A DNA stretch of 64,000 nucleotides from Methanobacteriota archaeon (GCA_023399215.1 JAEWQJ010000031.1:62001-126000), one strand, 5' to 3'. Positions 45,262 to 54,645 are shown, counted from the first letter of the stretch. Numbers and translations: made by a program. The notes: generated by a model from the sequence alone, not told the origin.

Positions 45262-45478
45262 GAGAGGATACTCTTCTCTCTTTTTCTTTTCTTTCCTTTC
45301 TTTTTTCCTCTTATATTTTCTCTCTTTTCCTTTTTTCTCTTATATTTTCTCTCTTTTTCTTTTCTTTCCTTTCCTTTCCTTTCCTTTTTCCTGTTTTTCT
45401 TTTCTTCTCTTTCCTTTTTCCTGTTTTTTGTTCCGTTTTCCCGTTTTTCTTCTCTCTTCTCTCTTTTTTACTTCACTT
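45262..45478. repeat. Polypyrimidine tract of about 200 bases
   Basis: The plus strand is nearly all C and T, with runs such as TTTTCTTTTCTTTCCTTTC, between the convergent genes pheT and the COG4127-like gene. The open frame through it is an artefact of composition. It could form triplex DNA or act as a U-rich terminator for pheT. Confidence 0.85.
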
Positions 45479-46099
45479 TTCGTTCAGCATTTTTTCCATT
45501 TCGGCTGCGATTTTTCGGACTTCGGATATCTCTTCAGTCTCAGCTAATCTGTAAGTAAGTTCAAGCAGCCTTTCTTTCAGGGAGCCAAGTTCATCAAGAG
45601 TAAAGTTAAGCTCTTCAAGAAGAACTCCCAGGGTTTTTATCTCAGTTGTCTCTGAAAATTTTTCAGGGTCTGCTTCTATAAGGGAAAGTGTCTCAGGAGA
45701 ACTGAGGTCAACATCATATTCTTCCTCGAAATCTCCCTTCGAGATCGTTTTAGACCAACTCACACCCCTGATATGTCTGATAAAATCACTGATCTGCCGA
45801 TACTCATAGTCTCCGGTAACTTTTCCAATCAGCATCTCGTTCCTGGTTTTTAGTGGGACTGCCACAAGGTCTCCTTTCTTTATTTTTGTGATAAAAGAGT
45901 AAATCTCTCCTGTCCAGGCAGAACTACGCTCGTCCTGCATCCCGGGATATTTCTCGAGCATTATTTTCTTTACCTGTGCCTCATTTCTAACACCTGACAA
46001 ATCCGGAAATTCAGCCCACCCTATTGTAATTACACTGTTTTCCAGAATCAGTTCTTCATCTTCCAGGGTGCCTGCAGCTTTGAGCAACCAGAATTTCAT
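45473..46099 (-). CDS. EVE/Mrr-N-like conserved protein (COG4127-type)
   Basis: A 208-residue protein beginning MKFWLLKAAGTLEDEELILE, with VITIGWAEFPDLSG and KIKKGDLVAVPLKTRNEMLI, then GKVTGDYEY. This matches the N-terminal domain found on some Mrr-like restriction proteins and on stand-alone archaeal homologues. The C-terminus is helical and charged. GGAGG lies before ATG 46099, which rules out the six-residue longer start. No nuclease domain is present, so a binding role (modified base or nucleotide) is possible. Confidence 0.65.
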   Translation of the reverse strand: MKFWLLKAAGTLEDEELILENSVITIGWAEFPDLSGVRNEAQVKKIMLEKYPGMQDERSSAWTGEIYSFITKIKKGDLVAVPLKTRNEMLIGKVTGDYEYRQISDFIRHIRGVSWSKTISKGDFEEEYDVDLSSPETLSLIEADPEKFSETTEIKTLGVLLEELNFTLDELGSLKERLLELTYRLAETEEISEVRKIAAEMEKMLNEK

Positions 46100-46187
46100 G
46101 ACCTGCCTCCTTTTCATTTTAATTTTGCCTATTTCTAGAAATTCTAATTATATTCCCAATTTACTATTTTTCAGGTTTTTATAATTA

Positions 46188-46400
46188 GTTGTGCCACAAC
46201 CGTTGAGCCGCAACCGTTGCGCCGGTTGATCAAAACCGTTGCGCCGGTTTATCACGCCGATAGGTTTGGAGATAAGATTTTCAAACTCAAACGTTTCTCG
46301 GGGTTTTCGCTCAAGCCTTTTTTGAAAAGGGTTGCTGGCAAGCAGTTTTTTGAAAAGGGTTGCTGGCAAGCAGTTTTTTCAAAAGGGTTGTTTGAAAACG
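46188..46400. repeat. Dispersed repeat with GC-rich palindromes and 28-bp tandem units
   Basis: GTTGTGCCACAACCGTTG and CCGTTGCGCCGGTT(G/T)ATCA occur here in several copies, followed by two tandem 28-bp units of TTTGAAAAGGGTTGCTGGCA and so on at 46321-46376. Parts recur at 48816-48887. The region 46118-46662 has no supported gene. Confidence 0.75.
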
Positions 46401-46662
46401 TTTGAGTGACATCCTAGATGCGCTTGCGGTGGTAGTCACCGCAAAAATAGGACAAAGGTACTAATTTCAGTATGTGCCCGGCAAGCTCAAGAAAGACTCT
46501 GAATGACTGAATATCCAGTTCGTTTTCTAATTCTTCGCAGGCTTGAATTTCGAGGACAGAGCTTCCATAGAGTCTATCCGTTTAGAGTCTGTCTGTTTAG
46601 AGTCTGTCCGTTATCTGTTACTGGATATCTGAATTAGTATCAATCGGGGCCTTAATCAGGTG

Positions 46663-47460
46663 TTACTGAAGAAACGATTTCTCATTCAGAGGTTCGGCTG
46701 CTTCCAGATAGTACCTGAAAAGTTCCTTTCCCCAGCATAGTGCTCTTTCTCCAAAAGACAGGATTAACTGGTCCCTTAACTTTCCATTGTTTTCAAAGAG
46801 TTTAAATGCAATGATCTTATCCGTTACAATCAGGGATGGGATTGTTGTCGACCTTCGTGATATAAAAACCCTGGAGTTAACTGCTCTGGACAGTTTCTCT
46901 GCTTCTATACGATTATTTAAAAATAAACGCTGTGCAACACTTTCGGTCATACAGAGTACAATTTCAGCTCCCTTCTCCGCAAGTTCTGTATAAATTGAAG
47001 GAGCTTGAGGGTGAAAATAGGCTGCAAATGTCAGGGTTTCCCTTGAGCTTAGAATACTATCCCGGAGTATTTTTGGGGTTTCAAAAAGGTGTCCGACGTC
47101 AGGTTCCAGTAGCTCGCAGTGTCCTAGTTCACCGATTCTTTCCAGCAGGAACTCAGGAATAGAGCTTAAATCGTGGCTCAGCCAGTATTCGGTATTTTCT
47201 CCTAAGGTCTCAGCCATACTTAGCAGGGGTTGCATATTTTCAACTATTATCTCTCCAATCTCGGACAAACTGTAGATTTTGTTTTTTTGGGTTATCAGGC
47301 CGGAATCTTTCATTTTTTTCATATGGAGCTGGATCGAACTGGCGTTCACATTAAGTAATTCTTTTATCTCATCAACGTCTCTTGGTTTTTCCTTTAGGAG
47401 TAGTAGAATATCTTTTCTTCTGCCTGAAAAAAGAATCAGGTTAAGAAGGCAGTGTTTCAT
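46663..47460 (-). CDS. Msr-like HTH regulator (ArsR N-terminus, DUF1724-type C-terminus)
   Basis: A 265-residue regulator. The first 80 residues form a winged helix (RKDILLLLKEKPRDVDEIKE, ASSIQLHMKKMKDSGLI). The remainder resembles the long C-terminal domain of the methanosarcinal Msr/methanogenesis regulators (PSLIVTDKIIAFKLFENNGK near the end, preceded by FISRRSTTI). Members known from M. acetivorans control methyltransferase genes; the target of this one is not visible. The neighbour starting at 47679 is divergent, 218 bases away, and may be a target. Confidence 0.8.
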   Translation of the reverse strand: MKHCLLNLILFSGRRKDILLLLKEKPRDVDEIKELLNVNASSIQLHMKKMKDSGLITQKNKIYSLSEIGEIIVENMQPLLSMAETLGENTEYWLSHDLSSIPEFLLERIGELGHCELLEPDVGHLFETPKILRDSILSSRETLTFAAYFHPQAPSIYTELAEKGAEIVLCMTESVAQRLFLNNRIEAEKLSRAVNSRVFISRRSTTIPSLIVTDKIIAFKLFENNGKLRDQLILSFGERALCWGKELFRYYLEAAEPLNEKSFLQ

Positions 47461-47678
47461 TTTTGTTCACTTCCGGTCTCTACCTTTGCCTCTATACCAA
47501 TATCATAAAAACTTTTTGATTATGGACCCTCGGTTTTTAACTATTTTATTGTATTTTATGTTGTATGCAGAGTTTGATCAGTACAGTTTTATTGGTTTTA
47601 AAAGCAGTAACAACAAAAAAGATAAATCTTAAAGTATATTTCTTGTTCTTATAGTATTTTTTTGGTTCTTAAATCAAC

Positions 47679-48743
47679 GTGGTGAGAACACTGATTCCTG
47701 AAAAAAAATATTCTTCACACTGTAACGGTTCTGAAGAAATTGAACCTCTAAAATCTGACGGTTTGGTTAATAGCTCAATCAGTAATTCAATCCACAGTTG
47801 CGGTGTTCCGGTGAATAGCCCCCTGAACAATGCAGTCCGTAACTCAATGAGTGACTCAATAAATAACCAAGTCAATGACCCAATAAGTAGTTCATTGAAT
47901 AACTCACTGAATAACTCGTCGAATAACTCGTCGAATAACTCACTGAATAACTCATCGAATAACTCACTGAATAACTCTTCGAATAACTCACTGAATAACT
48001 CAATCAAGAATTTGTCCGGTAGCTCAATAATTAACTCTATTGGAATGGAGTTTATTCTGATTTCTGCCGGAGAATTTAATATGGGCTCTCCAATGCGTGA
48101 AAAACGAAGAAAACTCTGGGAAAGCCCTGTGCATAAAGTAATAGTCGAAAAACCTTTTTACCTTAGCAGGTACCCGGTCACACAGGAACAATGGCAGAAA
48201 GTCATGGGTAACAATCCTGCATATTTTAAGGGCGAAAAGCACCCGGTTGAAAATGTTTCCTGGAGTGAGGTTCAGGTCTTTTTCCGGAAACTTAATGCTC
48301 TTGAAAATGTCGATGGAATTTCCCGAATCTACCGCCTTCCAACTGAAGCCGAATGGGAATATGCAGCCAGGGCAGGAACTGAAACCGCTTATTTTTTTGG
48401 AGACGATGAATCGAAACTTTCAGAATATGCCTGGTTTCTGGAAAATTCCGGGTTTGCAACCCATCCGGTCGGCCTGAAAAAACCAAATCCCTGGGGGTTT
48501 TATGATATTTATGGGAATGCAGGGGAATGGGTACAGGACGAGTATCATATAAGTTACAAAGGCGCCCCGGAAGATGGAAGGGCTTGGGAAAACGCCATTC
48601 CAAGTGTATCCACTCCAGTGAGAGTAAGGAGAGGCGGAGGCTGGAACGGAAATGCAGGCTGCTGTCGGTCGGCTGAAAGACTTTTTGCGGCTCAGGATAA
48701 AAGGTTAAATAGTCTGGGATTCCGGGTGGTTAAGGAGGTTTAA
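47679..48743 (+). CDS. SUMF1/FGE-type domain protein with Ser/Asn repeat linker
   Basis: Residues 1-115 are low complexity: after 70 residues, SLNNSSNN units repeat about six times, encoded by 24-bp DNA repeats (47893-48003). From about 120 on is a formylglycine-generating-enzyme-like domain: MEFILISAGEFNMGSP, PFYLSRYPVTQEQWQKVMGN, PVENVSWSEVQVF, RLPTEAEWEYAARAGTET, GNAGEWVQDEY and a final LGFRVVKEV. Bacterial relatives bind ligands or modify Cys of sulfatases; whether the copper-binding Cys pair is intact is unclear. No signal peptide. GTG/ATG starts upstream of the linker are weakly supported, so the N-terminus may be shorter. Confidence 0.8.
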   Translation: MVRTLIPEKKYSSHCNGSEEIEPLKSDGLVNSSISNSIHSCGVPVNSPLNNAVRNSMSDSINNQVNDPISSSLNNSLNNSSNNSSNNSLNNSSNNSLNNSSNNSLNNSIKNLSGSSIINSIGMEFILISAGEFNMGSPMREKRRKLWESPVHKVIVEKPFYLSRYPVTQEQWQKVMGNNPAYFKGEKHPVENVSWSEVQVFFRKLNALENVDGISRIYRLPTEAEWEYAARAGTETAYFFGDDESKLSEYAWFLENSGFATHPVGLKKPNPWGFYDIYGNAGEWVQDEYHISYKGAPEDGRAWENAIPSVSTPVRVRRGGGWNGNAGCCRSAERLFAAQDKRLNSLGFRVVKEV

Positions 48744-48846
48744 TTTCCAGTGAAATACAGCATCCTGTGTTTAGGTTTGCCAGCGATTTTGATTTGGAAA
48801 AATCCTGTAGAAACTCTCGTTTTCGGTCAAGCCTTTTTTGAAAAGG

Positions 48847-48887
48847 GTTGTGCCACAACCGTTGCGCCGGTTGATCACGCCGATAGG
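48847..48887. repeat. Second copy of the dispersed GC-rich palindromic repeat
   Basis: GTTGTGCCACAACCGTTGCG continues into CCGGTTGATCACGCCGATAG, matching parts of 46188-46263. It is preceded by TCAAGCCTTTTTTGAAAAGG, also shared with that region. It lies in the gene-poor stretch 48744-49145. Confidence 0.75.
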
Positions 48888-49145
48888 GCTAGGGAATAAA
48901 AAGGTGTTCCATCTGCATGGTAAAGATTAAAAGTAATCGTTTCTCCCCGTTTCTCACGACCGGATGAGCCATGAATCTTTACTAAAAGTCTGGCCATTGG
49001 GATATTTCAGAGCCTGCATCTTATCTAGTAGCCAAGCCGGTAAGGCACATAACTCTTTTGTGAATGGTATCCACTTCAATCCCTTCTATGTACTTCATTT
49101 CTATTTCAAATGAACAAAAAGGGCTTAAAAATCCTCAATTTATAA

Positions 49146-49406
49146 AACGGAGTTAGAAGTGCGGTAAGCAGAAGTTTATTCGGAAAAGTATGCACTGAAA
49201 TAAATGAAACCACAGGGACAGGGACAAGATTTGTCAAAAACGTCGCTAAAACCGAATATGGAAAAGAGAAAAAAGCTGCAAAATCGAAATATGGGCATAT
49301 GCAAAGCGCGTACTACAAATATCAAGCAAGGGAAACACACAAAGACAAACTGGCAAACATTAAATTCGATATCGAGAAAGAGTTATACAAAGATCGGAAT
49401 AAATAG
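49146..49406 (+). pseudogene. Coding-like fragment without a start codon
   Basis: An 86-codon frame reads SAVSRSLFGKVCTEINETTG, then TRFVKNVAKTEYGKEKKAAK and ends LANIKFDIEKELYKDRNK before TAG. The composition is protein-like, but no ATG, GTG or TTG opens it; a stop lies immediately upstream. It may be the 3' part of a decayed gene. A 68-codon ATG frame overlapping at 49204-49410 in another phase is its shadow. Confidence 0.45.
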
Positions 49407-49492
49407 CTAATGAGTTATCTAACATACTAAGTAAACCCGTAAATTATAGGAATAAACAGACAACCTGGGGTCTTAAATTTAGTAGATCATTT

Positions 49493-49702
49493 TTAATTAA
49501 TTCCTAACTTAACAAGAATCCAGTAGGCTAGAAACCCAAAAAGAAAAAATCCAATAAGTGATATTGTTATTAACGGATAGTCATGTACTCCATTTTTAGT
49601 TACGGCTTCTCCAATTTTTTGAGTTACAACTTGAGCAAGTACGATCATAGCAATAACCGTAAAAACTGGAATTAAAATCTTTAATATCTGTTTTCTTTCC
49701 AT
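49493..49702 (-). CDS. Small membrane protein (69 aa)
   Basis: Two hydrophobic helices (ILIPVFTVIAMIVLAQVV and LITISLIGFFLFGFLAYWIL) are joined by a short polar loop. GGTGAT lies three bases before ATG 49702. It follows the gene at 50153-49752 on the same strand after 49 bases. The pairing of a tiny two-helix protein with a glycine-rich hydrophobic protein resembles toxin or bacteriocin and immunity pairs, but nothing in the sequence proves this. Not recognised. Confidence 0.6.
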   Translation of the reverse strand: MERKQILKILIPVFTVIAMIVLAQVVTQKIGEAVTKNGVHDYPLITISLIGFFLFGFLAYWILVKLGIN

Positions 49703-49751
49703 GTTATCACCAAATAAAAAAAGGCTGATTTTTTAATCAGCCGATACTCAA

Positions 49752-50153
49752 TTAAATTGTATACCGATGACTGCCAATCTTCATGTAAACATGACCTGTT
49801 AGTGCTGTAGCTATGTTCGCGTAAGGTATTCTTACATCTAAGCTGCCATTTGAATTCGACTCATACCAGATTTGTACTCCTAAAGTGACTATTGCACCCA
49901 GTGCTATTGAAACAGCAGGTAATACAAATAGACCTAATCCAGCAGCTAATGCTCCAGCCATAACTGAACTTCCATTTGCAAGAAGTCCTGCATCTTTTGG
50001 AGAGAAGTAGATGTGCAGTCCACCTGTTGTGGTAACACCATACGTTTCAATATAACTTCCATTCACAAAACATGTCTTATACGCAGAGATTGTTGCTGCA
50101 ACTGCTGCACTATCATTGAGACTTGTAGCAGATACGAGTTTTTTGGTTACCAA
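49752..50153 (-). CDS. Hypothetical protein with Gly/Ala-rich hydrophobic segment; start unclear
   Basis: The 133-residue frame has SLNDSAAVAATISAYKTCFV, a 35-residue Ala/Gly-rich hydrophobic segment (GALAAGLGLFVLPAVSIALG), and a polar end GHVYMKIGSHRYTI. The listed start is TTG 50153, with no ribosome binding site. The frame is open further upstream to 50214 and reads YFVVVDPNE before it. In the next phase, ATG 50203 opens MKRILTKYIL and then stops. A one-base slip in 50175-50186 would join them, so a frameshift is possible. Function unknown; likely membrane-active or membrane-inserted. Confidence 0.5.
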   Translation of the reverse strand: MVTKKLVSATSLNDSAAVAATISAYKTCFVNGSYIETYGVTTTGGLHIYFSPKDAGLLANGSSVMAGALAAGLGLFVLPAVSIALGAIVTLGVQIWYESNSNGSLDVRIPYANIATALTGHVYMKIGSHRYTI

Positions 50154-50587
50154 TTCATTCGGATCTACAACAACAAAATATATTTTGTTAGAATTCTTTT
50201 CATCTTTTTTCTCTTATTTTGCCCCAGGAGACAGAACAGGCAAGCTTAAATATAAGCAAAGCTAACACGATTACTACCTCTTAGGGCATGTTTTATGGAG
50301 TTTGGGTTACCTGGAAAGTACTTTTGAACTCCATAAACTACTTTTAGTTAACCATCTTATAAATTTTATGTGCAAACTCTATAACATATGCGATTTTCAT
50401 GCTTACTTCGTATCTGCAATTATTTTTTGATCTTTGATAATTGGAGGATTCGGTCACAAGTATTTTATTTGAGCACATGCCTTGACTCATATTCAAATAG
50501 ATATATAAAAAGAGAAACCATAAAACTGTACAATTTTTAAGTCGATATTACAGCTTTCAGCTTCCCTTTCATCCCTTTCTTTACCAA
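50154..50587. other. Intergenic region
   Basis: AT-rich, no supported gene beyond the possible 5' extension of the gene ending at 49752 (to about 50216). Probably holds that gene's promoter and the 3' end of the decarboxylase transcript. Confidence 0.4.
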
Positions 50588-53032
50588 TCAGGAGCGGCCC
50601 TTTTTGAATGATCTCATAACTGAGCGCGGACGAGTCATTTGTCTGTGGATAAGAGTAGAAGTGAAACTTCTTTTTTCTTTCTTTTCCCTAATTATTTCTT
50701 TAGTTTCCCGGGTTTCTTCCTTCACACAGCGCATCCAGAAAATGCCTTTCTCATCGACCTCGATTCCGTGGATCTCATGCCCAAAACCCGGAAATCTCTG
50801 GCTGAATTCCTGAAGGTTCAGCAAAAACTTGATGTGCGGCCTTTCCTTATTTCCAAGGCATTCTCCTGGCATCAGAATTGGTATTCCTGGAGGATAAGGC
50901 ACCAGTAGATGTCCGGAAACCCGGTTTTCTACTTCTTCGACTTTGAGTTTTTCTGTTTTCCCACGGACGAGTTTCTGGTAGGTTTCGGCAGAAGAGAGCA
51001 CGGTTTCCGGGATAGTATCACAGGCTTCATTCAGCAGGCCAGGAAGATCAAGTCTTCTCATTTCTTCGTGCATTGTCTGGCAGAGGTCTTTGAGAGTCAT
51101 GGGTTTATCGCCGTTCAGACTATAGCTTTCCGGGTATTCGGCGACCAGATCAGGAAGGACTTCAGAGACCGCCGCTCCACTGTCATAGAGACGCTTAAAC
51201 TCGATCAGGGCTTCAAGAAGAGTACCCCATTTGCCTTTACTTGACCCTACTGAGAAGAGTACGAGCACAGTGTAGTCCCCTGTCCTTGCAATCTCAATCC
51301 GGCGTGAGTCCAGAAAGCGTGTCAGGATAGCTCCTGGGATTCCCCAATCCGAAATTTGACCCTCTGGACTGATACCCGGACATATAATTGTCACTTTGGT
51401 CGGATCGAGCATACAATAATCCTCATCGATGCAATCATCTTTGAATCCGTGCCATCTGTCCCCTGGTTTTAACATCCAGCAAGAGGACTCATTTGCAAGG
51501 AGCTCATCAGGTGCATCCACAAAGTTAAACTGTTCTCCTGTTCTCGGATCTGAGACATTCTCGGGTTGATAACAGGAGAAAAACCAGCTATTATGTCCGC
51601 TTTCTGCCGCAAGTTTTCTGGCTACCGAGGCAATTGCTTTACGCAAGCCTATGGCGTCCAGAACAGTCTCCTGCATCATTGTTGGGCCTGCAGGTTCGTC
51701 CATCATTGAAGTGGCCACATCAATAGAAGCAATCATAGGATAGAAAGGTGAAGTGGTTCCGTGCATCATGAATGCCTCATTGAACTGATCAAACTCCAGA
51801 GGCGCTCTTTTCGGATTGACCCTGAGGTGAATCATCGAGGCCATCGAAAAAGCAGGTAGCATCTTATGAGTTGACTGTACAGCAAAGAGTGTAGGCAGAT
51901 TATCATTCTCGGGAACACCCATCGAAAAGCGGCCTCTATAGAGAGGGTGGAATTTGGCATAGGCGTACCAGGCCTCGTCGAAGTGAATCCTGGGAACACT
52001 CTTGCCAAGTAGTTCAACTACGCGGTCTACATCATAGCAGAACCCGTCATACGTACAGTTGGTCACAACAGCATAAGAAGGGTCGCTGGATACTGCATCA
52101 GTAGTCAGTGGGCTGTCTTTGATCAGGTTTCTTATATATTCGGGCTTGAAACAACCTGGAGGTATGAGCCCTATCATGCCATAACCGTTGCGTGTGGGTT
52201 TCAGGTAAACTGCTCTTGCTCCACTAATGGTCAGCCCATGGTTGAGAGACTTGTGGCAATTTCGATCCACAACTACCATTTCTCCTGCACCTATGGCTCC
52301 CTGGCAGACGATCCTGTTCGATGTAGAGGAACCCCCGAGCACATAGAAAGTGTATTCCGCTCCGAAGATACGCGCTGCATTACATTCGGACTCATATGGA
52401 GGGCCTATGTGTTCAAGCCAGTCACCCAGTTCCACAGTTGAGATGCCGATATCGGCACGCATAATATTCTCTCCGAAGAACTTATGAAATTCCATTCCTA
52501 CAGGATGTTTTAGATAAGCTACACCTCCCATATGTCCAGGTGCGTCCCAGCTGTAAGCTGCATCTTCGGTGAAATTCTTTAACTCGCGGAAGTATGGTGG
52601 AAGAAGGTTTTCATAGTAGCGGCGGACCGCGAAATCCATCCTGCCTGCAATGAAAGCTGCTGTGTCCTGGTACATGTAGACGTACTCATGTACTTCTCTG
52701 ATCACTTCGGTGGGCAGGTCACCTACAAGTGTTTTTTCCGCAATCAGAAAGATGGGAAGATTTTTGTTTCTGGCACGGATTGATTTTATAATGTCCTCTG
52801 CTGCATGCTCACTAAAGTGAGATCCCCCTGGAAGGTCCCAGTCCAGAAAGACACATCCAAATCCCGGGTCTGAAACGACAAGAGACAAACCGTCTTCAGG
52901 GGTTGTGGTCATTGTTGTCTCATAGCCCAGTTCATGAATTGCTTCCATAAGGCGTTTCATTGCTTGGTCGGAAACGGATCTATCCCCGTATTTTTCACTG
53001 GCAATGATTAAAACAGGAAGTTTGCGTGACAT
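50588..53032 (-). CDS. Orn/Lys/Arg-type PLP decarboxylase
   Basis: An 814-residue fold-type I decarboxylase of the acid-inducible arginine/lysine/ornithine family. It has an N-terminal wing domain (VLIIASEKYGDRSVSDQAMK ... CVFLDWDLPGG), then WDAPGHMGGVAYLKHPVG, VVDRNCHKSLNHGL, RIHFDEAWYAYAKFHPLY and the PLP lysine in QSTHKMLPAFSMASMIHL. The C-terminal domain carries PYPPGIPILMPGE. A basic tail of about 45 residues (KEKRSFTSTLIHRQ ...) follows the usual end. The general size fits arginine decarboxylase AdiA best, but lysine cannot be excluded. GAGAGGTG precedes ATG 53032. Co-oriented with gadB, 94 bases apart. No antiporter is adjacent. Confidence 0.87.
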   Translation of the reverse strand: MSRKLPVLIIASEKYGDRSVSDQAMKRLMEAIHELGYETTMTTTPEDGLSLVVSDPGFGCVFLDWDLPGGSHFSEHAAEDIIKSIRARNKNLPIFLIAEKTLVGDLPTEVIREVHEYVYMYQDTAAFIAGRMDFAVRRYYENLLPPYFRELKNFTEDAAYSWDAPGHMGGVAYLKHPVGMEFHKFFGENIMRADIGISTVELGDWLEHIGPPYESECNAARIFGAEYTFYVLGGSSTSNRIVCQGAIGAGEMVVVDRNCHKSLNHGLTISGARAVYLKPTRNGYGMIGLIPPGCFKPEYIRNLIKDSPLTTDAVSSDPSYAVVTNCTYDGFCYDVDRVVELLGKSVPRIHFDEAWYAYAKFHPLYRGRFSMGVPENDNLPTLFAVQSTHKMLPAFSMASMIHLRVNPKRAPLEFDQFNEAFMMHGTTSPFYPMIASIDVATSMMDEPAGPTMMQETVLDAIGLRKAIASVARKLAAESGHNSWFFSCYQPENVSDPRTGEQFNFVDAPDELLANESSCWMLKPGDRWHGFKDDCIDEDYCMLDPTKVTIICPGISPEGQISDWGIPGAILTRFLDSRRIEIARTGDYTVLVLFSVGSSKGKWGTLLEALIEFKRLYDSGAAVSEVLPDLVAEYPESYSLNGDKPMTLKDLCQTMHEEMRRLDLPGLLNEACDTIPETVLSSAETYQKLVRGKTEKLKVEEVENRVSGHLLVPYPPGIPILMPGECLGNKERPHIKFLLNLQEFSQRFPGFGHEIHGIEVDEKGIFWMRCVKEETRETKEIIREKKEKRSFTSTLIHRQMTRPRSVMRSFKKGRS

Positions 53033-53126
53033 ATTAATGGCACCTCTCTACTTCTAATTTTCAGGTCTGTAATCAAATTCGGAGGTCATCTTTTTCTAAA
53101 AAATAAGTTTGCTGAGGTGCAAATTT

Positions 53127-54533
53127 TCAGCAAATATGGACCATACCATCATCAGGTGGGCAGGGTTTTTTTGTTTCGGATTTACTACCATTTTCAAAAA
53201 ACTGACATGCATTTTCGATATCGTTTACAAGAATTGCTGCCATGTCCAGAGTGAAATTTTCTCTTACGACGATGCGCATTATCTCGATATCCGCCGCATT
53301 TTCTGGAAGACAGTAGGCGGGAAGTATCCAGCCCTTCTCCCTCAGCTTATACGAGAGCTGCTGCAGGGAATAACCAGTTTCCTCTTTTTGCTTGAAAACA
53401 ATTATAGGAAGCCTTTCTCCTTTGTTCAGCATTTCGAAACGGCCCAGTCTGTCAATCCTCTCGGCAAGGTCCTGGGAAACCTCAAGGATATTCTTCATTA
53501 TTCCGATATAACCAGCTCTTCCGAATCTTAAAATATTGTAATATTGGGCCACAACCATCGCACTGCCTCCTGAAAAGTTCAGGGTGTACGAATCTTCCAT
53601 TTCTCCGAGGTAATTCACATGGAAAATCAGGTCTTCGGGAAGGTCGCTTTCGTCACGGAAAATAAGCCAGCCAAGGCCCGGATAAGTCAATCCGTATTTA
53701 TGTCCTGAAACGTTTATCGATTTTACTCTTTCCAGTCTGAAGTCCCACTTAAAATCAGGTTCGGTAAATGGCAATATGAAGCCGCCACTTGCAGCATCTA
53801 TGTGGATGGGTATGTCCCAGCCTTTTTCTTTCTTGTATCCCAAAAGCAAATCATTAATATCCTTTACAGGATCGATTTCTCCTGTAAAAGTTGTTCCCAA
53901 AACACAACCAACACAGATTGTGTTCTCATCAATCTGCTCTGAGACAGCATCTGCCGTAATTGTACGTCTGTCTCTGTCTATAGGAATTTTTCGAGCTTCA
54001 ACGTCAAAGTATTTGGCAAACTTATCCCAGCAAACGTGAGCGTCGTTTCCAAAAATTATGTTTGGTTTGCCTGTGCCCCGTTCTGAGTTTTTCCAGCTCC
54101 ATTTGTGAGCCAGCAAACCCAGCATTATAGCTTCTGAAGAGCCAGCTGTTGCCGTACCCATGAATTCGGTATGATGCCCATTAAAAAGGCGCCCAAGCAT
54201 ATTCACAATATTCCTGTGAATAACTTTGTCAGTTTGAGGATATTCGAAAATATCTATGATATTTTTATTGATGTTTTCCATGACAAGCTTGTCTGCTTCC
54301 GGTTCCATCCATGTGTTGACAAAACTTGCCAGGTTCAGGAAGGGATTGCCGTCGAGGCTCTGTTCATCATGTACAAGTTGATAAGCAGCTCTTGGACTCA
54401 TTCCTTCTTCAGGGAACTCATACTTGGGAACTCCCTTTTCTTCGATCTTTTGGATATATCTAGCGCTGTATGCGCCAACACGATACTTTTTAGACTCATC
54501 TAAAGTTTCCAGATTTACTTTCTTCGAAATCAT
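53127..54533 (-). CDS. gadB: Glutamate decarboxylase
   Basis: A 468-residue PLP enzyme close to GadB: PRAAYQLVHDEQSLDGNPFL, LASFVNTWMEPEADKLVMEN, GTATAGSSEAIMLGLLAHKW, and PIHIDAASGGFILPFTEPDF. The PLP lysine is in SGHKYGLTYPGLGWLIFRD. It converts glutamate to GABA and CO2, consuming a proton. The C-terminus keeps a His near the end (MVHIC), as in E. coli GadB where it closes the active site at neutral pH. It is transcribed with the decarboxylase downstream and the dipeptidase upstream. Confidence 0.92.
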   Translation of the reverse strand: MISKKVNLETLDESKKYRVGAYSARYIQKIEEKGVPKYEFPEEGMSPRAAYQLVHDEQSLDGNPFLNLASFVNTWMEPEADKLVMENINKNIIDIFEYPQTDKVIHRNIVNMLGRLFNGHHTEFMGTATAGSSEAIMLGLLAHKWSWKNSERGTGKPNIIFGNDAHVCWDKFAKYFDVEARKIPIDRDRRTITADAVSEQIDENTICVGCVLGTTFTGEIDPVKDINDLLLGYKKEKGWDIPIHIDAASGGFILPFTEPDFKWDFRLERVKSINVSGHKYGLTYPGLGWLIFRDESDLPEDLIFHVNYLGEMEDSYTLNFSGGSAMVVAQYYNILRFGRAGYIGIMKNILEVSQDLAERIDRLGRFEMLNKGERLPIIVFKQKEETGYSLQQLSYKLREKGWILPAYCLPENAADIEIMRIVVRENFTLDMAAILVNDIENACQFFENGSKSETKKPCPPDDGMVHIC

Positions 54534-54645
54534 AACTTCAACCCCTAAACATTTGTAAAATACTCTGCTTTTTCCAGCTTACTTTGAAAAATAAAGAAAA
54601 AATAAGAAACAATTGGATGCAGAGTTTATGCTTCCAATTAACGCG

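Noticed and set aside
45260..45547. Open frame of 95 codons, rich in Phe, Leu and Ser
   Set aside because: An artefact of the polypyrimidine tract; no start signals.
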